A DNA stretch of 64,000 bases, from the NCBI RefSeq assembly GCF_001061665.1, contig NZ_JVSP01000007.1, positions 118,618 through 182,617 of the forward strand, written 5' to 3'. Numbering within the stretch: the first letter of the stretch is position 1; every line of letters starts with the position of its first letter. The notes below the pieces were generated by a model. The model saw only the letters and a list, made by a program, of their open reading frames with translations, did not search any database and was not told the origin of the DNA. The DNA comes from Rothia mucilaginosa. Lineage in GTDB: Bacteria > Actinomycetota > Actinomycetes > Actinomycetales > Micrococcaceae. Positions 8,737-15,727 of this stretch are shown piece by piece. Position numbers and translations under genes: made by a program.

Positions 8737-9678
8737 ATGAGCCGTACCCCGCTGTACACCGACGATTTGCGTCTCGCGCACATTTTGGCAGATAGCGTGG
8801 ACCGGGTCAGCTCCGCCCGTTTCCGTGACCGTCCCGCATACTCCCCCGCGGAGGACGGCCCCGCTATCCCCGAAGAGGAGCAGAAGCCCGCTGAGTCCGC
8901 GCCCCTGGCACCCTGGCAGCGTGCCGCGCAGCAGAGTACCGAGCCCGAACCGGTCGTGCCGGAGGCGCCCGCCGATTATGCGCTGGAGGTTGCTCTAGAA
9001 ATTGAGGAGCTGTTGCGGGCTCAGCTGTCGAGGGTCCGCACCCGCGACGGCATCGCCGGCGAACACGCGGGCCACAACGGCCAGGCGGCGCGCCAGTGGG
9101 TTATTGCGCCCCTCGCGGAGCTGGATAACTTCCGCCGCGGCGTTCCCGTGTGGGCCACCCTCATCGCTCTGCTGGACCAGGGTGAGCCTGTGGTGGGCGT
9201 GGTCTCCGCCCCGTCGCTGGGCCGTCGCTGGTGGGCTGCTCGCGGTTCGGGTGCGTACACGGGCAAGTCGCTCGCGCAGGCGACCCGCCTTCAGGTTTCT
9301 GAGGTGACGCAGCTCGATCTTCTCTCCGTAGCGTACACGGATATCGCCTCGTGGGAGCAGGCTGGCTCCTCCGTCCCGAACCTCACCCCGCGCCTGCTAC
9401 ACCTGCTACGCTCCGCAAGCCGTTCCCGCGCCTACGGGTCCTTCTGGTCGGTGTGCCTGCTCGCCGAGGGGGCCGTGGATACCGTGGTGGATCCGGCCCT
9501 TTCCTTCTTCGAGGTGGCGGCTCTCCTCCCGATCATCCGTGAGGCCGGCGGCGTTGCCTCTACCCTCGAGGGCAACCTGCCCGAGCACGCCGGTACGTCC
9601 GAGACGGTATCGTTGGTGGCCAGTAATACCGTAGCGGTTCAGGAACAGGTCCTCCAAATCCTTAACACGGAGGGTTAG
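8737..9678 (+). CDS. HisN/inositol-monophosphatase-family protein with degenerate metal site
   Basis: 313 residues. The ends and core match actinobacterial histidinol-phosphatase HisN: DLRLAHILAD, NFRRGVPVWATLIAL, VVGVVSAPSLGRRWWAARGS, and LLPIIREAGG. Every signature of the two-metal site is altered: the family WxxDPxDGT reads WVIAPLAEL (121-129), GEE reads GEH (108-110), and the late (W/Y)D reads FE (258-259). The amino-terminal segment that normally holds the T.AD motif is replaced by a Pro/Glu-rich stretch (about 35-80). The frame is open and follows rsgA by 39 bases, so the protein is probably made. Likely catalytically dead or changed in function; a true HisN should exist elsewhere. Confidence 0.85.
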   Translation: MSRTPLYTDDLRLAHILADSVDRVSSARFRDRPAYSPAEDGPAIPEEEQKPAESAPLAPWQRAAQQSTEPEPVVPEAPADYALEVALEIEELLRAQLSRVRTRDGIAGEHAGHNGQAARQWVIAPLAELDNFRRGVPVWATLIALLDQGEPVVGVVSAPSLGRRWWAARGSGAYTGKSLAQATRLQVSEVTQLDLLSVAYTDIASWEQAGSSVPNLTPRLLHLLRSASRSRAYGSFWSVCLLAEGAVDTVVDPALSFFEVAALLPIIREAGGVASTLEGNLPEHAGTSETVSLVASNTVAVQEQVLQILNTEG

Positions 9679-9728
9679 GCCTCCTTCTCTCGCCGGACTT
9701 ATCTCGGCGGAGCCGCGCATACGATAAA

Positions 9729-9762
9729 GGCGGCGGCACCCCAATACGGGGTGCCGCCGCCT
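9729..9762 (+). terminator. Terminator, probably bidirectional, between the convergent HisN-like and 9783-10433 genes
   Basis: A 14-bp perfect stem GGCGGCGGCACCCC / GGGGTGCCGCCGCC with a 5-base loop lies between two converging genes. Confidence 0.8.
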
Positions 9763-9782
9763 TCCTGCGTTATATCGCTTTC

Positions 9783-10433
9783 TTAGAGAGCGACGAATAG
9801 AACGCCCAGCAAGGCCAGAATGCTCAGGCCTGCAAGGACATAGGCGAAGATATTGAAGGTGTTCATCTTCGAGGTGTACTTGGTGACGTGGCCGCTATTG
9901 ACCTGCGCGGAATAGATGGCCAGCCAGATAGCAATACCGGCGGGAATCAGGCCCGTCAGGAATAGACCGACGACCGAGGTCGAGTCGTAGGCTAGCGAGC
10001 TGGAACGGTAGCCACGGCTACTCATCTCATTCATCTCGAGGGCACGCAGGCCCACAACCATCCAGGCGTAGATGGTGAGCGCCAGGGCTCCCAGGCCGGA
10101 GCAGAAGGCGCCGATGGAGTAGTAGTAGCCGGGGCCGCGGAAATCGCTGGTGGCGTCGCCGTAGGGGCGGCGGTGTTCTTCGGGGACGGTGTACTCGGCC
10201 GGGATACGATGGTAGGTATCGTCACGCTCGGGGTACGCGGCGGGTGCGATAGCCACTCCCGCGGGTGCACCGGGCTGACCGTTCGGAGCACCGTAGGCGG
10301 GCTGGAAGGAGGGAGCTGCGCCGGGCCCTCCAGACTGAGCCTGCGAAGCGCCGTAGGGAGCGCTATTGTTCGATGCCGCGGCGAATCCGCCCTGGGCACC
10401 GCCGGAAGCGGGGGTGGGGTTCTGGTTATCCAT
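9783..10433 (-). CDS. Unknown membrane protein with Gly/Ala/Pro/Gln-rich amino-terminal tail
   Basis: 216 residues. Residues 1-75 are low complexity (Gly, Ala, Pro, Gln, Ser), followed by an acidic/His linker (about 75-100) and three hydrophobic segments (about 105-130, 150-175 and 195-216). The last runs to the carboxy end. The plan (disordered cytoplasmic tail plus a few membrane helices) is shared with the two proteins at 14.7-16.2 kb, but no sequence family is recognised. ATG after AAGGAC. It faces the HisN-like gene across a shared terminator. No function can be assigned. Confidence 0.8.
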   Translation of the reverse strand: MDNQNPTPASGGAQGGFAAASNNSAPYGASQAQSGGPGAAPSFQPAYGAPNGQPGAPAGVAIAPAAYPERDDTYHRIPAEYTVPEEHRRPYGDATSDFRGPGYYYSIGAFCSGLGALALTIYAWMVVGLRALEMNEMSSRGYRSSSLAYDSTSVVGLFLTGLIPAGIAIWLAIYSAQVNSGHVTKYTSKMNTFNIFAYVLAGLSILALLGVLFVAL

Positions 10434-10667
10434 GGTGTGTCCTTATTCGGGTGTCGCCGAGCTCCGGTGCGTGACGGTACGCTCCGAATGCCCCCGGCAA
10501 CGTGGGTATCCATTGGCTCTCTATCGTTCATCATACGGCTACGAAAGCTCAAGCGTCGCGGCGTCGGAACAATATCTACACTTTGATACTACGTCATGAG
10601 TTCTCTCTACGTCTTCTTACGTAACGTTCTCGTTACGATACGGTCGCACATTCGCCCCGCAGCGGGT

Positions 10668-10709
10668 ATAAAAAAGACCCGGCAGGCGCTCGTTTGAGCA
10701 TCTGCCGGG
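10668..10709 (-). terminator. Minus-strand terminator inside repeat R1
   Basis: On the minus strand CCCGGCAG...CTGCCGGG is followed by TCTTTTTT. It corresponds to the ssrA terminator at 13991-14036 and would end transcription coming from the island. Confidence 0.75.
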
Positions 10710-10767
10710 TGGTAGAAACCTACCGCGGTTCTTCCTCTGGATTGGAACCGATAATCACCGCCGCACC
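10702..10767. repeat. Direct repeat R1 (66 bp), left end of the ssrA island
   Basis: Identical in 65 of 66 positions to 14029-14094 (R3); the single difference is T/G in TTC(T/G)TCC. The copies part exactly after GCCGCACC: R1 runs into an excisionase-like frame, R3 continues toward ssrA. A partial third copy lies at 11870-11912. The pattern suits the flanking repeat of an element inserted next to tmRNA. Confidence 0.85.
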
Positions 10768-11051
10768 TCTACTCGCTCCGCGAGGTTTCCGAGGCGGGCT
10801 ATGAATCCATTGCCACCCTACGCCGTGCTATCCGCGGCGGTCACCTTCAGGCCGTCTACGCGGGCGATCGAGTCAAAGTTAGCGCCGAGGCACTCGATGC
10901 TTATGCGCGCGTCAACCGAGCGCTTCGCCTCCAACGGGGGGTGAGCACCGATGAGCGCAACAACAACCCGCCAGCGCAGGCCCATGCGAGCCCCTTCTGG
11001 CGGGTTGTTCTGCGCGAGCCGAGCGCCGTGCAGGCGCGGGTCAGAGAATGA
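10767..11051 (+). pseudogene. Excisionase-like helix-turn-helix fragment fused to repeat R1
   Basis: An open frame reads LYSLREVSEAGYESIATLRR... then GGHLQAVYAGDRVKVSAEALDAY, the pattern of MerR-like HTH_17/excisionase proteins (compare BldC at 39.4 kb). It has no start codon: homology begins exactly at the edge of R1, and an in-frame stop lies 15 bases upstream inside the repeat. About 95 codons remain, with an unrelated-looking tail after about residue 55. A gene beheaded at the repeat boundary fits a recombination event there. Probably not expressed. Confidence 0.6.
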
Positions 11052-11358
11052 CCGCAGTGCCCGTCGCGATGGCGGCGAGCATGCCGTTGTCGGTGCCGGC
11101 GGTGAAGTAGTCGACCTTCACGCCGACGACCGCATTGGCGCCCATCGCCTCGGCACGGGCGCACATTTCATTGACGGCGGTCTCGGAGGCGCCGCCAATC
11201 TCTTCCTCGTACTGGGAGGCGCGGCCACCGAACAAGTTGGCCAGGCTCGCACCGATGTCTTTGAACATGTTGACACCGGAGATCGCTTCGCCGGAGACCA
11301 TACCGATGTATTCCTTGACGGGTGCACCCTCAACAGTTGGGGTCGTCACAACAAGCAT
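11041..11358 (-). CDS. YbjQ/UPF0145 family protein
   Basis: 105 residues, the usual full length of the family, with the typical VKEYIGMVSGEAISGVN near the start, a central acidic helix with conserved MCARAEAMGANAVVGVKVDY, and a hydrophobic end (GTAVIL). Family members form a small oligomeric fold sometimes called heavy-metal-binding, without proven function. Start ATG follows GGAG. It is intact and high in G+C, inside the R1-R2 part of the island, and overlaps the excisionase fragment tail-to-tail by 11 bases. Confidence 0.85.
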   Translation of the reverse strand: MLVVTTPTVEGAPVKEYIGMVSGEAISGVNMFKDIGASLANLFGGRASQYEEEIGGASETAVNEMCARAEAMGANAVVGVKVDYFTAGTDNGMLAAIATGTAVIL

Positions 11359-11491
11359 TATTCACTCCAATCATAGAGAGCTAACGTAACAACACTACCT
11401 GTCTTCTCGCGCTACGGCTAGTAGGCCACCGGCTACACGAACACGAAGCTCCTAACACTTCACACTCGCCAGGCTACCGCTATTCGGACTG

Positions 11492-11869
11492 TCAGTCTTC
11501 ACCCGCGAGTTTAATCGGATGACGCACGATGGTCTTCAACTTGTCAGGTGTTACCTTGCGAGCGTCCGACAGATAAACCTCGTGGTGGCGCCGCTCCTCC
11601 GACAGGTCGATCTCGTAGCCTTGCTCGCGCGCGAAGGCATCCATGGCTTCGACCGTGGCAGGCTCGTCGTCGTAGCTACCGACGTGCAGACACTGGACGC
11701 AGAGCCCCTCGCGTACCCGAAGATACTCCGCAATCGAGCAGTCAATCTTCTTTTTCGCCGTCGCCTCCTCGACCGCCCAGCCGAAGACCTCCCGTGTCAC
11801 GAAGTCGGGTAGACGGATAACGGCAATCCAGTTGAATGCCTCCTTGTGGGCGTAGTCGACCCCCTCCAC
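11492..11869 (-). pseudogene. GyrI-like small-molecule-binding protein, amino half lost at repeat R2
   Basis: The 125 residues (VEGVDYAHKEAFNWIAVIRL ... HHEVYLSDARKVTPDKLKT) correspond to the second half of a GyrI-like/effector-binding protein of about 200-210 residues. Full members carry roughly 80 more residues before VEGVDYAHKE. Homology starts at 11869, exactly where repeat R2 begins (11870-11912), so the 5' half was removed by recombination at the repeat. An in-frame start exists (GTG or a nearby codon) but no good ribosome binding site is seen. Probably a remnant. Confidence 0.72.
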
Positions 11870-11912
11870 GGCGTCCTGCCGGGTGGTAGAAACCTACGGC
11901 GGTTCTTCCTCT
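11870..11912. repeat. Partial direct repeat R2
   Basis: 43 bp, GGCGTCCTGCCGGGTGGTAG... through CTTCCTCT, matching R3 14022-14064 with two differences. It covers the right arm of the terminator stem and the following conserved stretch but stops short of the CCGATAATC part. It directly abuts the truncated GyrI-like gene. Confidence 0.8.
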
Positions 11913-11933
11913 TAGAAACTTCTAAGCGATGTT

Positions 11934-12149
11934 TTACTTACTAGATCCCTTAGGAGGTCCCTTAGGGAACTTTGAATCACTCTCAAGCGTCTTTCTGGCT
12001 GCAAAAGTAACCAAAAGACCTCCTAAAATTGCACTTAGAATTGATACTGGATTAAAGAACTCCCCGTCTCTGGCAAATGAGATAATCACCCAGAACACCG
12101 GAACAATAGTGAGAAAAAATCCTAGTGTAAATATATTCTTCGCACGCAT
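11934..12149 (-). CDS. Small two-helix membrane protein, unknown
   Basis: 71 residues with two hydrophobic segments (about 7-25 and 35-50) and a basic Lys/Pro-rich tail. ATG with GGAAGAGG 6 bases upstream makes it a credible gene. Low G+C compared with the chromosome backbone, like the rest of the R2-R3 segment. No family recognised. Confidence 0.55.
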   Translation of the reverse strand: MRAKNIFTLGFFLTIVPVFWVIISFARDGEFFNPVSILSAILGGLLVTFAARKTLESDSKFPKGPPKGSSK

Positions 12150-12286
12150 TGGACCTCTTCCAAGGCTGGTATTACGGAGGCCACCATTGCTTTCTGTGAG
12201 ACAACGGAGGATGCCGGATATTTTGTCGGTATCTACGACTCTACTGTTTCCAGCTCAGTCTTGGGCTCCCATTCTCAGGAGCAAAA

Positions 12287-12427
12287 TCATAGTGATTGAT
12301 GCAAACCTTCCGACACGCCAGTTATAGTAGGATAATCCTTATCTACATCCAATGCGTCCGAGGAGCCTGTGCTGATTTTGCCGTCTACCGACATAAGCAT
12401 AAATAAAGTTGTTATAGGTCTGCTCAT
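12287..12427 (-). pseudogene. Amino-terminal fragment of a RibD-type dihydrofolate-reductase family protein
   Basis: 46 codons beginning MSRPITTLFMLMSVDGKIST and continuing SSDALDVDKDYP...GLHQ, very like the first ~45 residues of RibD_C-family reductases found in Firmicutes, then a frame break and TGA. The usual YYEIEQTTDLWS continuation is not recovered in any frame downstream. It begins 22 bases after the NUDIX stop codon on the same strand, as in a former operon. Remnant. Confidence 0.6.
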
Positions 12428-12449
12428 TTTTCAACCTCGTGTACTCATA

Positions 12450-12899
12450 CTATTTTATAGAGACTGTCCATGTATCCCCATCGACCAGGTACTGAAATTC
12501 CGTCAGAGCCGGATCGTTTATTACTCGCATCAAATCCTCAAAATCATCGACCGTGTTTATCTCTGATAGGCGATTGCTTTCCACCCATTCCATCTGACCC
12601 TCGTCAGAAGACATGACCGTCCCGCTATATTCGTTAGTCCTGAACAAAATAACAACATAGCGTCCGTCCTTGATTGGAAATTGCTTCACACCCACAAGCC
12701 GTGGATTCTTTATATCCAGCCCCGTTTCCTCTTTCATTTCACGGATAACCGCATTAACGAAAGATTCTCCCGGTTCCACATGACCGCCTGGAAGCGTATA
12801 TCCCTGCCAGTCATTTTTTACTCTGTTCTGAAGGAGCATTCTGTCCCCATCCGTGATGAGACACAATACCGTCAATTCAACATTTTCCGTTCTGCTCAT
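12450..12899 (-). CDS. NUDIX hydrolase
   Basis: 149 residues with a complete Nudix box, GGHVEPGESFVNAVIREMKE then ETGLDI (about 42-67), so the Mg-binding glutamates are present. Such proteins hydrolyse nucleoside diphosphates linked to another moiety (8-oxo-dGTP/MutT-like is common); the substrate here is unknown. The start at 12899 is preferred over an in-frame ATG at 12983 because homology begins at MSRTENVELTV and because the upstream stretch is the coding end of another gene in a different frame. Low G+C and Firmicutes-like; it follows the nuclease-like pseudogene by 7 bases. Confidence 0.85.
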   Translation of the reverse strand: MSRTENVELTVLCLITDGDRMLLQNRVKNDWQGYTLPGGHVEPGESFVNAVIREMKEETGLDIKNPRLVGVKQFPIKDGRYVVILFRTNEYSGTVMSSDEGQMEWVESNRLSEINTVDDFEDLMRVINDPALTEFQYLVDGDTWTVSIK

Positions 12900-12906
12900 A
12901 TTATTC

Positions 12907-13429
12907 TCACTTCTTCTTTTTCGGAACAGGAAGTTCTTCGTACATCGCTTCCAGCAATTCACAGAGAAACTCTTTAATCTCAATCACCCAATCAATGAAA
13001 TCATTGATTGCCTTCTGATTGTCCGTCGTGTTCATCTTGATGTTGGAATACTCCTCCAGCAGGATGTCAATCTTCGTGTTTTGGTTGCGGCACTCTCAAG
13101 CCATTTCGACAGAACCGAATGAATCGCCGTATGAAACATCTGATAGCCCATATCCTTGAGCCTATGAGGATGCGTATGTTCTTGAGCAGTTCATCGACTT
13201 GGTCTTTTTTGAGCACGATGCGGCTGGCCTTGGTTTCCAGCACGACGGCGGGGTCGTTCACGTTGTCGGGCAGATACCACCCGTCCGGCTTGTCCGCCAC
13301 ACCCTTGAAGCCCACCCGGTTGAACGTCATGAGCTGTCCGACGCCAGAGACGACCCCCGGCCTGTCCTCGAAGTCGAGGATTCCCCTGGCCTTGTCGCGC
13401 ACCTGATCTTCGGTAAGGTCCTCCGCCAT
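12907..13429 (-). pseudogene. Broken gene, nuclease-like (possible PD-(D/E)xK) amino end, two frame changes
   Basis: The front frame (ATG at 13429 after AAAGGAG) reads MAEDLTEDQVRDKARGILDF ... PAVVLETKASRIVLKKDQVDELLKNI, reminiscent of the nuclease/amino-terminal domain of restriction-methylation proteins, with a possible D...ExK site. After about 13160 the coding sense moves to a second frame (RLKDMGYQMFHTAIHSVLSK) and then to a third (NTKIDILLEEYSNIKMNTTD ... ending PKKKK, TGA at 12907). Either two indels in one gene or a fusion of fragments. G+C drops sharply toward the 3' end. Not functional as one protein. Confidence 0.6.
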
Positions 13430-13503
13430 CGCCGCTCCTTTGCTACCCATGTCACAATAAATCGGTCGATTCTGAACCCTAGGAACAATGTAGGCTGCTG
13501 GGT

Positions 13504-13650
13504 TCAGTAAGCCTCAGAATCTGTCCCATAATCGGTGTCTGACCACCTGAGTGTATCATCATTGACAACATTATCGATATCAAATACTTCTAGCGGGGAG
13601 GCAAGACCCAAATTACCATGTGGGCGACGGATATCGGGCTGAGGCTCATA
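13504..13650 (-). pseudogene. Possible IS3-type transposase tail remnant
   Basis: The frame reads IRRPHGNLGLASPLEVF, resembling the RRPHSSLGxxSPxEF box at the end of IS3-family OrfB transposases, followed by an acidic 25-residue tail. Nothing transposase-like is recoverable upstream. A short match, so this is tentative. Confidence 0.35.
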
Positions 13651-13912
13651 GCAAGGCAAAGCTGAAAACCTTCCTATCCGAGACATTGATGGTGCTGTAC
13701 TCAAAGCGTGCATTTCGCTCATAGACAGCCCCATCGAAATAGCACACATCTTTGTCGAGTCAGCTGTGCCACTCATCCTTATTTTCGTCAGTGAGGTAGT
13801 CTCTGAATGAGGACCAGCTACCCCGATATCGTCCCTCGAACGGATGAGGAGAGATAGACAGGCCCTCGAAGTCAACGACATATGAGTCGTCATTCTCTGA
13901 TGGCGTTCTCAT
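13646..13912 (-). pseudogene. Unknown acidic protein gene with an in-frame TGA
   Basis: From ATG 13912 the frame reads MRTPSENDDSYVVDFEGLSI ... RDYLTDENKDEWHS, then TGA at 13760-13762. It then stays open and protein-like (LDKDVCYFDGAVYERNARFE ... VFSFALL) to a second stop at 13646. The uniform composition either side of the TGA suggests one gene of about 88 codons inactivated by a nonsense change. No family recognised. Confidence 0.45.
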
Positions 13913-13990
13913 TACAATGCGGTCACATGAGCACCCTCGGGCACGCCGGTACATTCCAGAACAGACCGGCAATACAGGACCGACCAATTG

Positions 13991-14036
13991 GGCATAAAAA
14001 TACCCGGCAGGTGACGCCGTGGGGCGTCCTGCCGGG
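13991..14036 (-). terminator. Terminator of ssrA, overlapping repeat R3
   Basis: The minus-strand hairpin CCCGGCAGGACGCC ... GGCGTCACCTGCCGGG (two-base bulge) is followed by TATTTTTATG. It lies about 90 bases past the tmRNA 3' end. Confidence 0.8.
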
Positions 14037-14094
14037 TGGTAGAAACCTACCGCGGTTCGTCCTCTGGATTGGAACCGATAATCACCGCCGCACC
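14029..14094. repeat. Direct repeat R3 (66 bp), right end of the ssrA island
   Basis: A 65/66 match to R1 at 10702-10767. It ends 31 bases from the encoded 3' end of tmRNA, a recognised hot spot for integrating elements. Confidence 0.85.
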
Positions 14095-14125
14095 CAATAC
14101 GGGATAGCGGACGGTTGGGAGATCG

Positions 14126-14496
14126 TGGAGATGCGGGGAATCGAACCCCGGTCCGATGTGGCGTCAACGGGGCTTCTCCGTGCGCAGTTTATGCGAACGC
14201 TACTTTTCGGCTCCGGTACTTGCATAAACACATATACCGACGAACCTAGTCACGTAAAAGTCCCGCCAGCCCCCGCGACGAGGGCTAGCAGCAGTGGCCT
14301 TTTAAGTCGATGCCGGTAACTGAGCCAAAGGCATGCTCAGGCCGACAGACGGCAACTCGCGCTTAGGCAGCGAGTGCGAAGTCAGTGCGCTTAGATTCTG
14401 CACTTAATTTTTTGCAGAGGGCGTTAACGAGATAACCCTGCATCCTCGGCACGCTTCACCCATCTCAACTCACATCGTCGAAACCGATCATCCCCC
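14126..14496 (-). ncRNA. ssrA: Transfer-messenger RNA (tmRNA)
   Basis: The minus strand starts GGGGGATGATCGGTTTCGAC and ends ...GGTTCGATTCCCCGCATCTCCA, giving the tRNA-like acceptor and T arms. The tag frame (14401 to 14363) reads GCA GAA TCT AAG CGC ACT GAC TTC GCA CTC GCT GCC TAA, a resume-codon peptide AESKRTDFALAA with the universal ALAA end for ClpXP recognition. CCA is not encoded (CGA follows the discriminator A), so it is added later. Its partner smpB lies 1.8 kb away. Ends were set by eye and may be off by a few bases. Confidence 0.95.
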
Positions 14497-14672
14497 TATG
14501 CTTTTATCAAAAAGCCCACCGTCCTCTGAAAGTTTTCCTCAGCGTACCTAGACGCTGCGGTGCCATTCAAACACGGTAGAGATTCAGTATATCTGAGACA
14601 CTCGAACGGGCGCAAGTCCTCGAGACCTCCCCCGACGACGTGCACACGCTGAGTATCAGTCTCCAAATACAA

Positions 14673-14720
14673 AGGAGGAGGGGCGGAGCCTCAGAAACTC
14701 TGAGTGCTCCGCCCCTCCCC
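14673..14720 (-). terminator. Terminator of the low-complexity membrane protein gene
   Basis: An extended stem GGGGCGGAGC...GCTCCGCCCC with inner CTCAGA/TCTGAG. On the minus strand CTCCTCCTTTGTATTT follows. It lies 34 bases past the stop at 14754. Confidence 0.75.
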
Positions 14721-14753
14721 TAACGCGCTCGTCAGGTGGCGTTCTAAAGTTTA

Positions 14754-15512
14754 TTAACGTGCCGGGACGGTCATCAGGTCGTCCGGATCGTCACCGATCT
14801 GGCAGACCGCGTGGCCGTGACCGTCGTTAGTACCAACCTCGGCGCACTTCTGCATGGTCTGGAAGGTAAGGATATAGACAAAGACCATAATGAGGCCGAA
14901 GATAAAGGCCAGAGCACCGGTAATGATACCGGTAATTGCGAAGCCCTGACCCGCGCCGGCAGCCTTGGTCTGCTTCAGCGAGATGATACCCAGAACAACG
15001 GCAGCGATGCCAAAGAGCAGGCCGATTGCGAAGAAGCCGGTCAGAAGACCAACAATACCGAGAATCATCGAGGTGATAGCCAGAGCCGGGGTCTTCTTCG
15101 ATGCCTGGTAGGGGTAGTTGCCCTGCTGGCCGTAGTTGTAGAGATCCTGGCCGGGCTGCTGGTAGGAGTTCTGCTGGTACTGGTAGTTGTTGTACTCACC
15201 CGGCTGGCCCTGCTGGGGGTAACCCTGGCCGTACTGGGAAGACTGCTGAGCCGAAGAGTCCTGGCCGTACTGGCCGAACTGGTTCTGGCTCTCCTGACCG
15301 TACGAGGACTGGTTGTAGGAGTTCTGGCCATACGAGTTCTGGCCATACGAGTTCTGGCCGTAGGAACCCTGAGCGGACGAATCCTGACCGTACGAGGACT
15401 GATTGTAGGAGGACTGGCCGTACGCGTCGTTCTGCTGGGAAGAAGCAGGCTGCTGAGCAGCATAGGGGTTCTGCGCGTTCCCCTGGGGGTTTCCGTAGTT
15501 ATTCTCAGACAT
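14754..15512 (-). CDS. DUF4190-like membrane protein with prion-like Ser/Tyr/Gly/Gln amino-terminal domain
   Basis: 252 residues. Residues 1-140 are almost free of charge and rich in Gln, Ser, Tyr, Gly and Asn, with repeated SYGQ/SYNQ units (for example three successive NSYGQ-type units near 50-65). Then two long hydrophobic segments (about 145-175 and 190-220) with the GxxLGIxSL pattern of DUF4190 proteins, and a short extracytoplasmic tail with two Cys (KCAEVG...AVCQIGDD). The same Cys-x(n)-DGxxxxC-xxG tail occurs in the next gene. Function unknown; the disordered half is expected to be cytoplasmic. Confidence 0.85.
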   Translation of the reverse strand: MSENNYGNPQGNAQNPYAAQQPASSQQNDAYGQSSYNQSSYGQDSSAQGSYGQNSYGQNSYGQNSYNQSSYGQESQNQFGQYGQDSSAQQSSQYGQGYPQQGQPGEYNNYQYQQNSYQQPGQDLYNYGQQGNYPYQASKKTPALAITSMILGIVGLLTGFFAIGLLFGIAAVVLGIISLKQTKAAGAGQGFAITGIITGALAFIFGLIMVFVYILTFQTMQKCAEVGTNDGHGHAVCQIGDDPDDLMTVPAR

Positions 15513-15727
15513 CTGTCATTCTTTCTTTCACAGTTGCAGTGAACAGTTTCATCTCGCTCAACGCGCTACGTAGCGCCAAGCCTTACCCACAATTATATAA
15601 ACAAGCCGCTCTTTGACCACATATCACGCAATTTTTTCATCAGGAGAGCCGTTACGCCCTCCATCCAGCAAATATGCTTCGGAGCCAGTGCGCGCGCTAT
15701 CCCCGTGAGGAGGCAGCACCGTCTGCC

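Noticed and set aside
10668..14128. Intact prophage or integrative element
   Set aside because: No integrase, replication, structural or relaxase gene is readable; only fragments and small genes remain.
14126..14200. tRNA gene suggested by GGTTCGATTCCCC and acceptor-like ends
   Set aside because: The T arm belongs to tmRNA: a resume tag ending ALAA and the tmRNA 5' end are present in the same 371-base unit.
15300..15420. CRISPR-like repeats (periodic GAGTTCTGGCCATACG units)
   Set aside because: The periodicity is the 12-15-base codon repeat of the SYGQ protein domain; no spacers.
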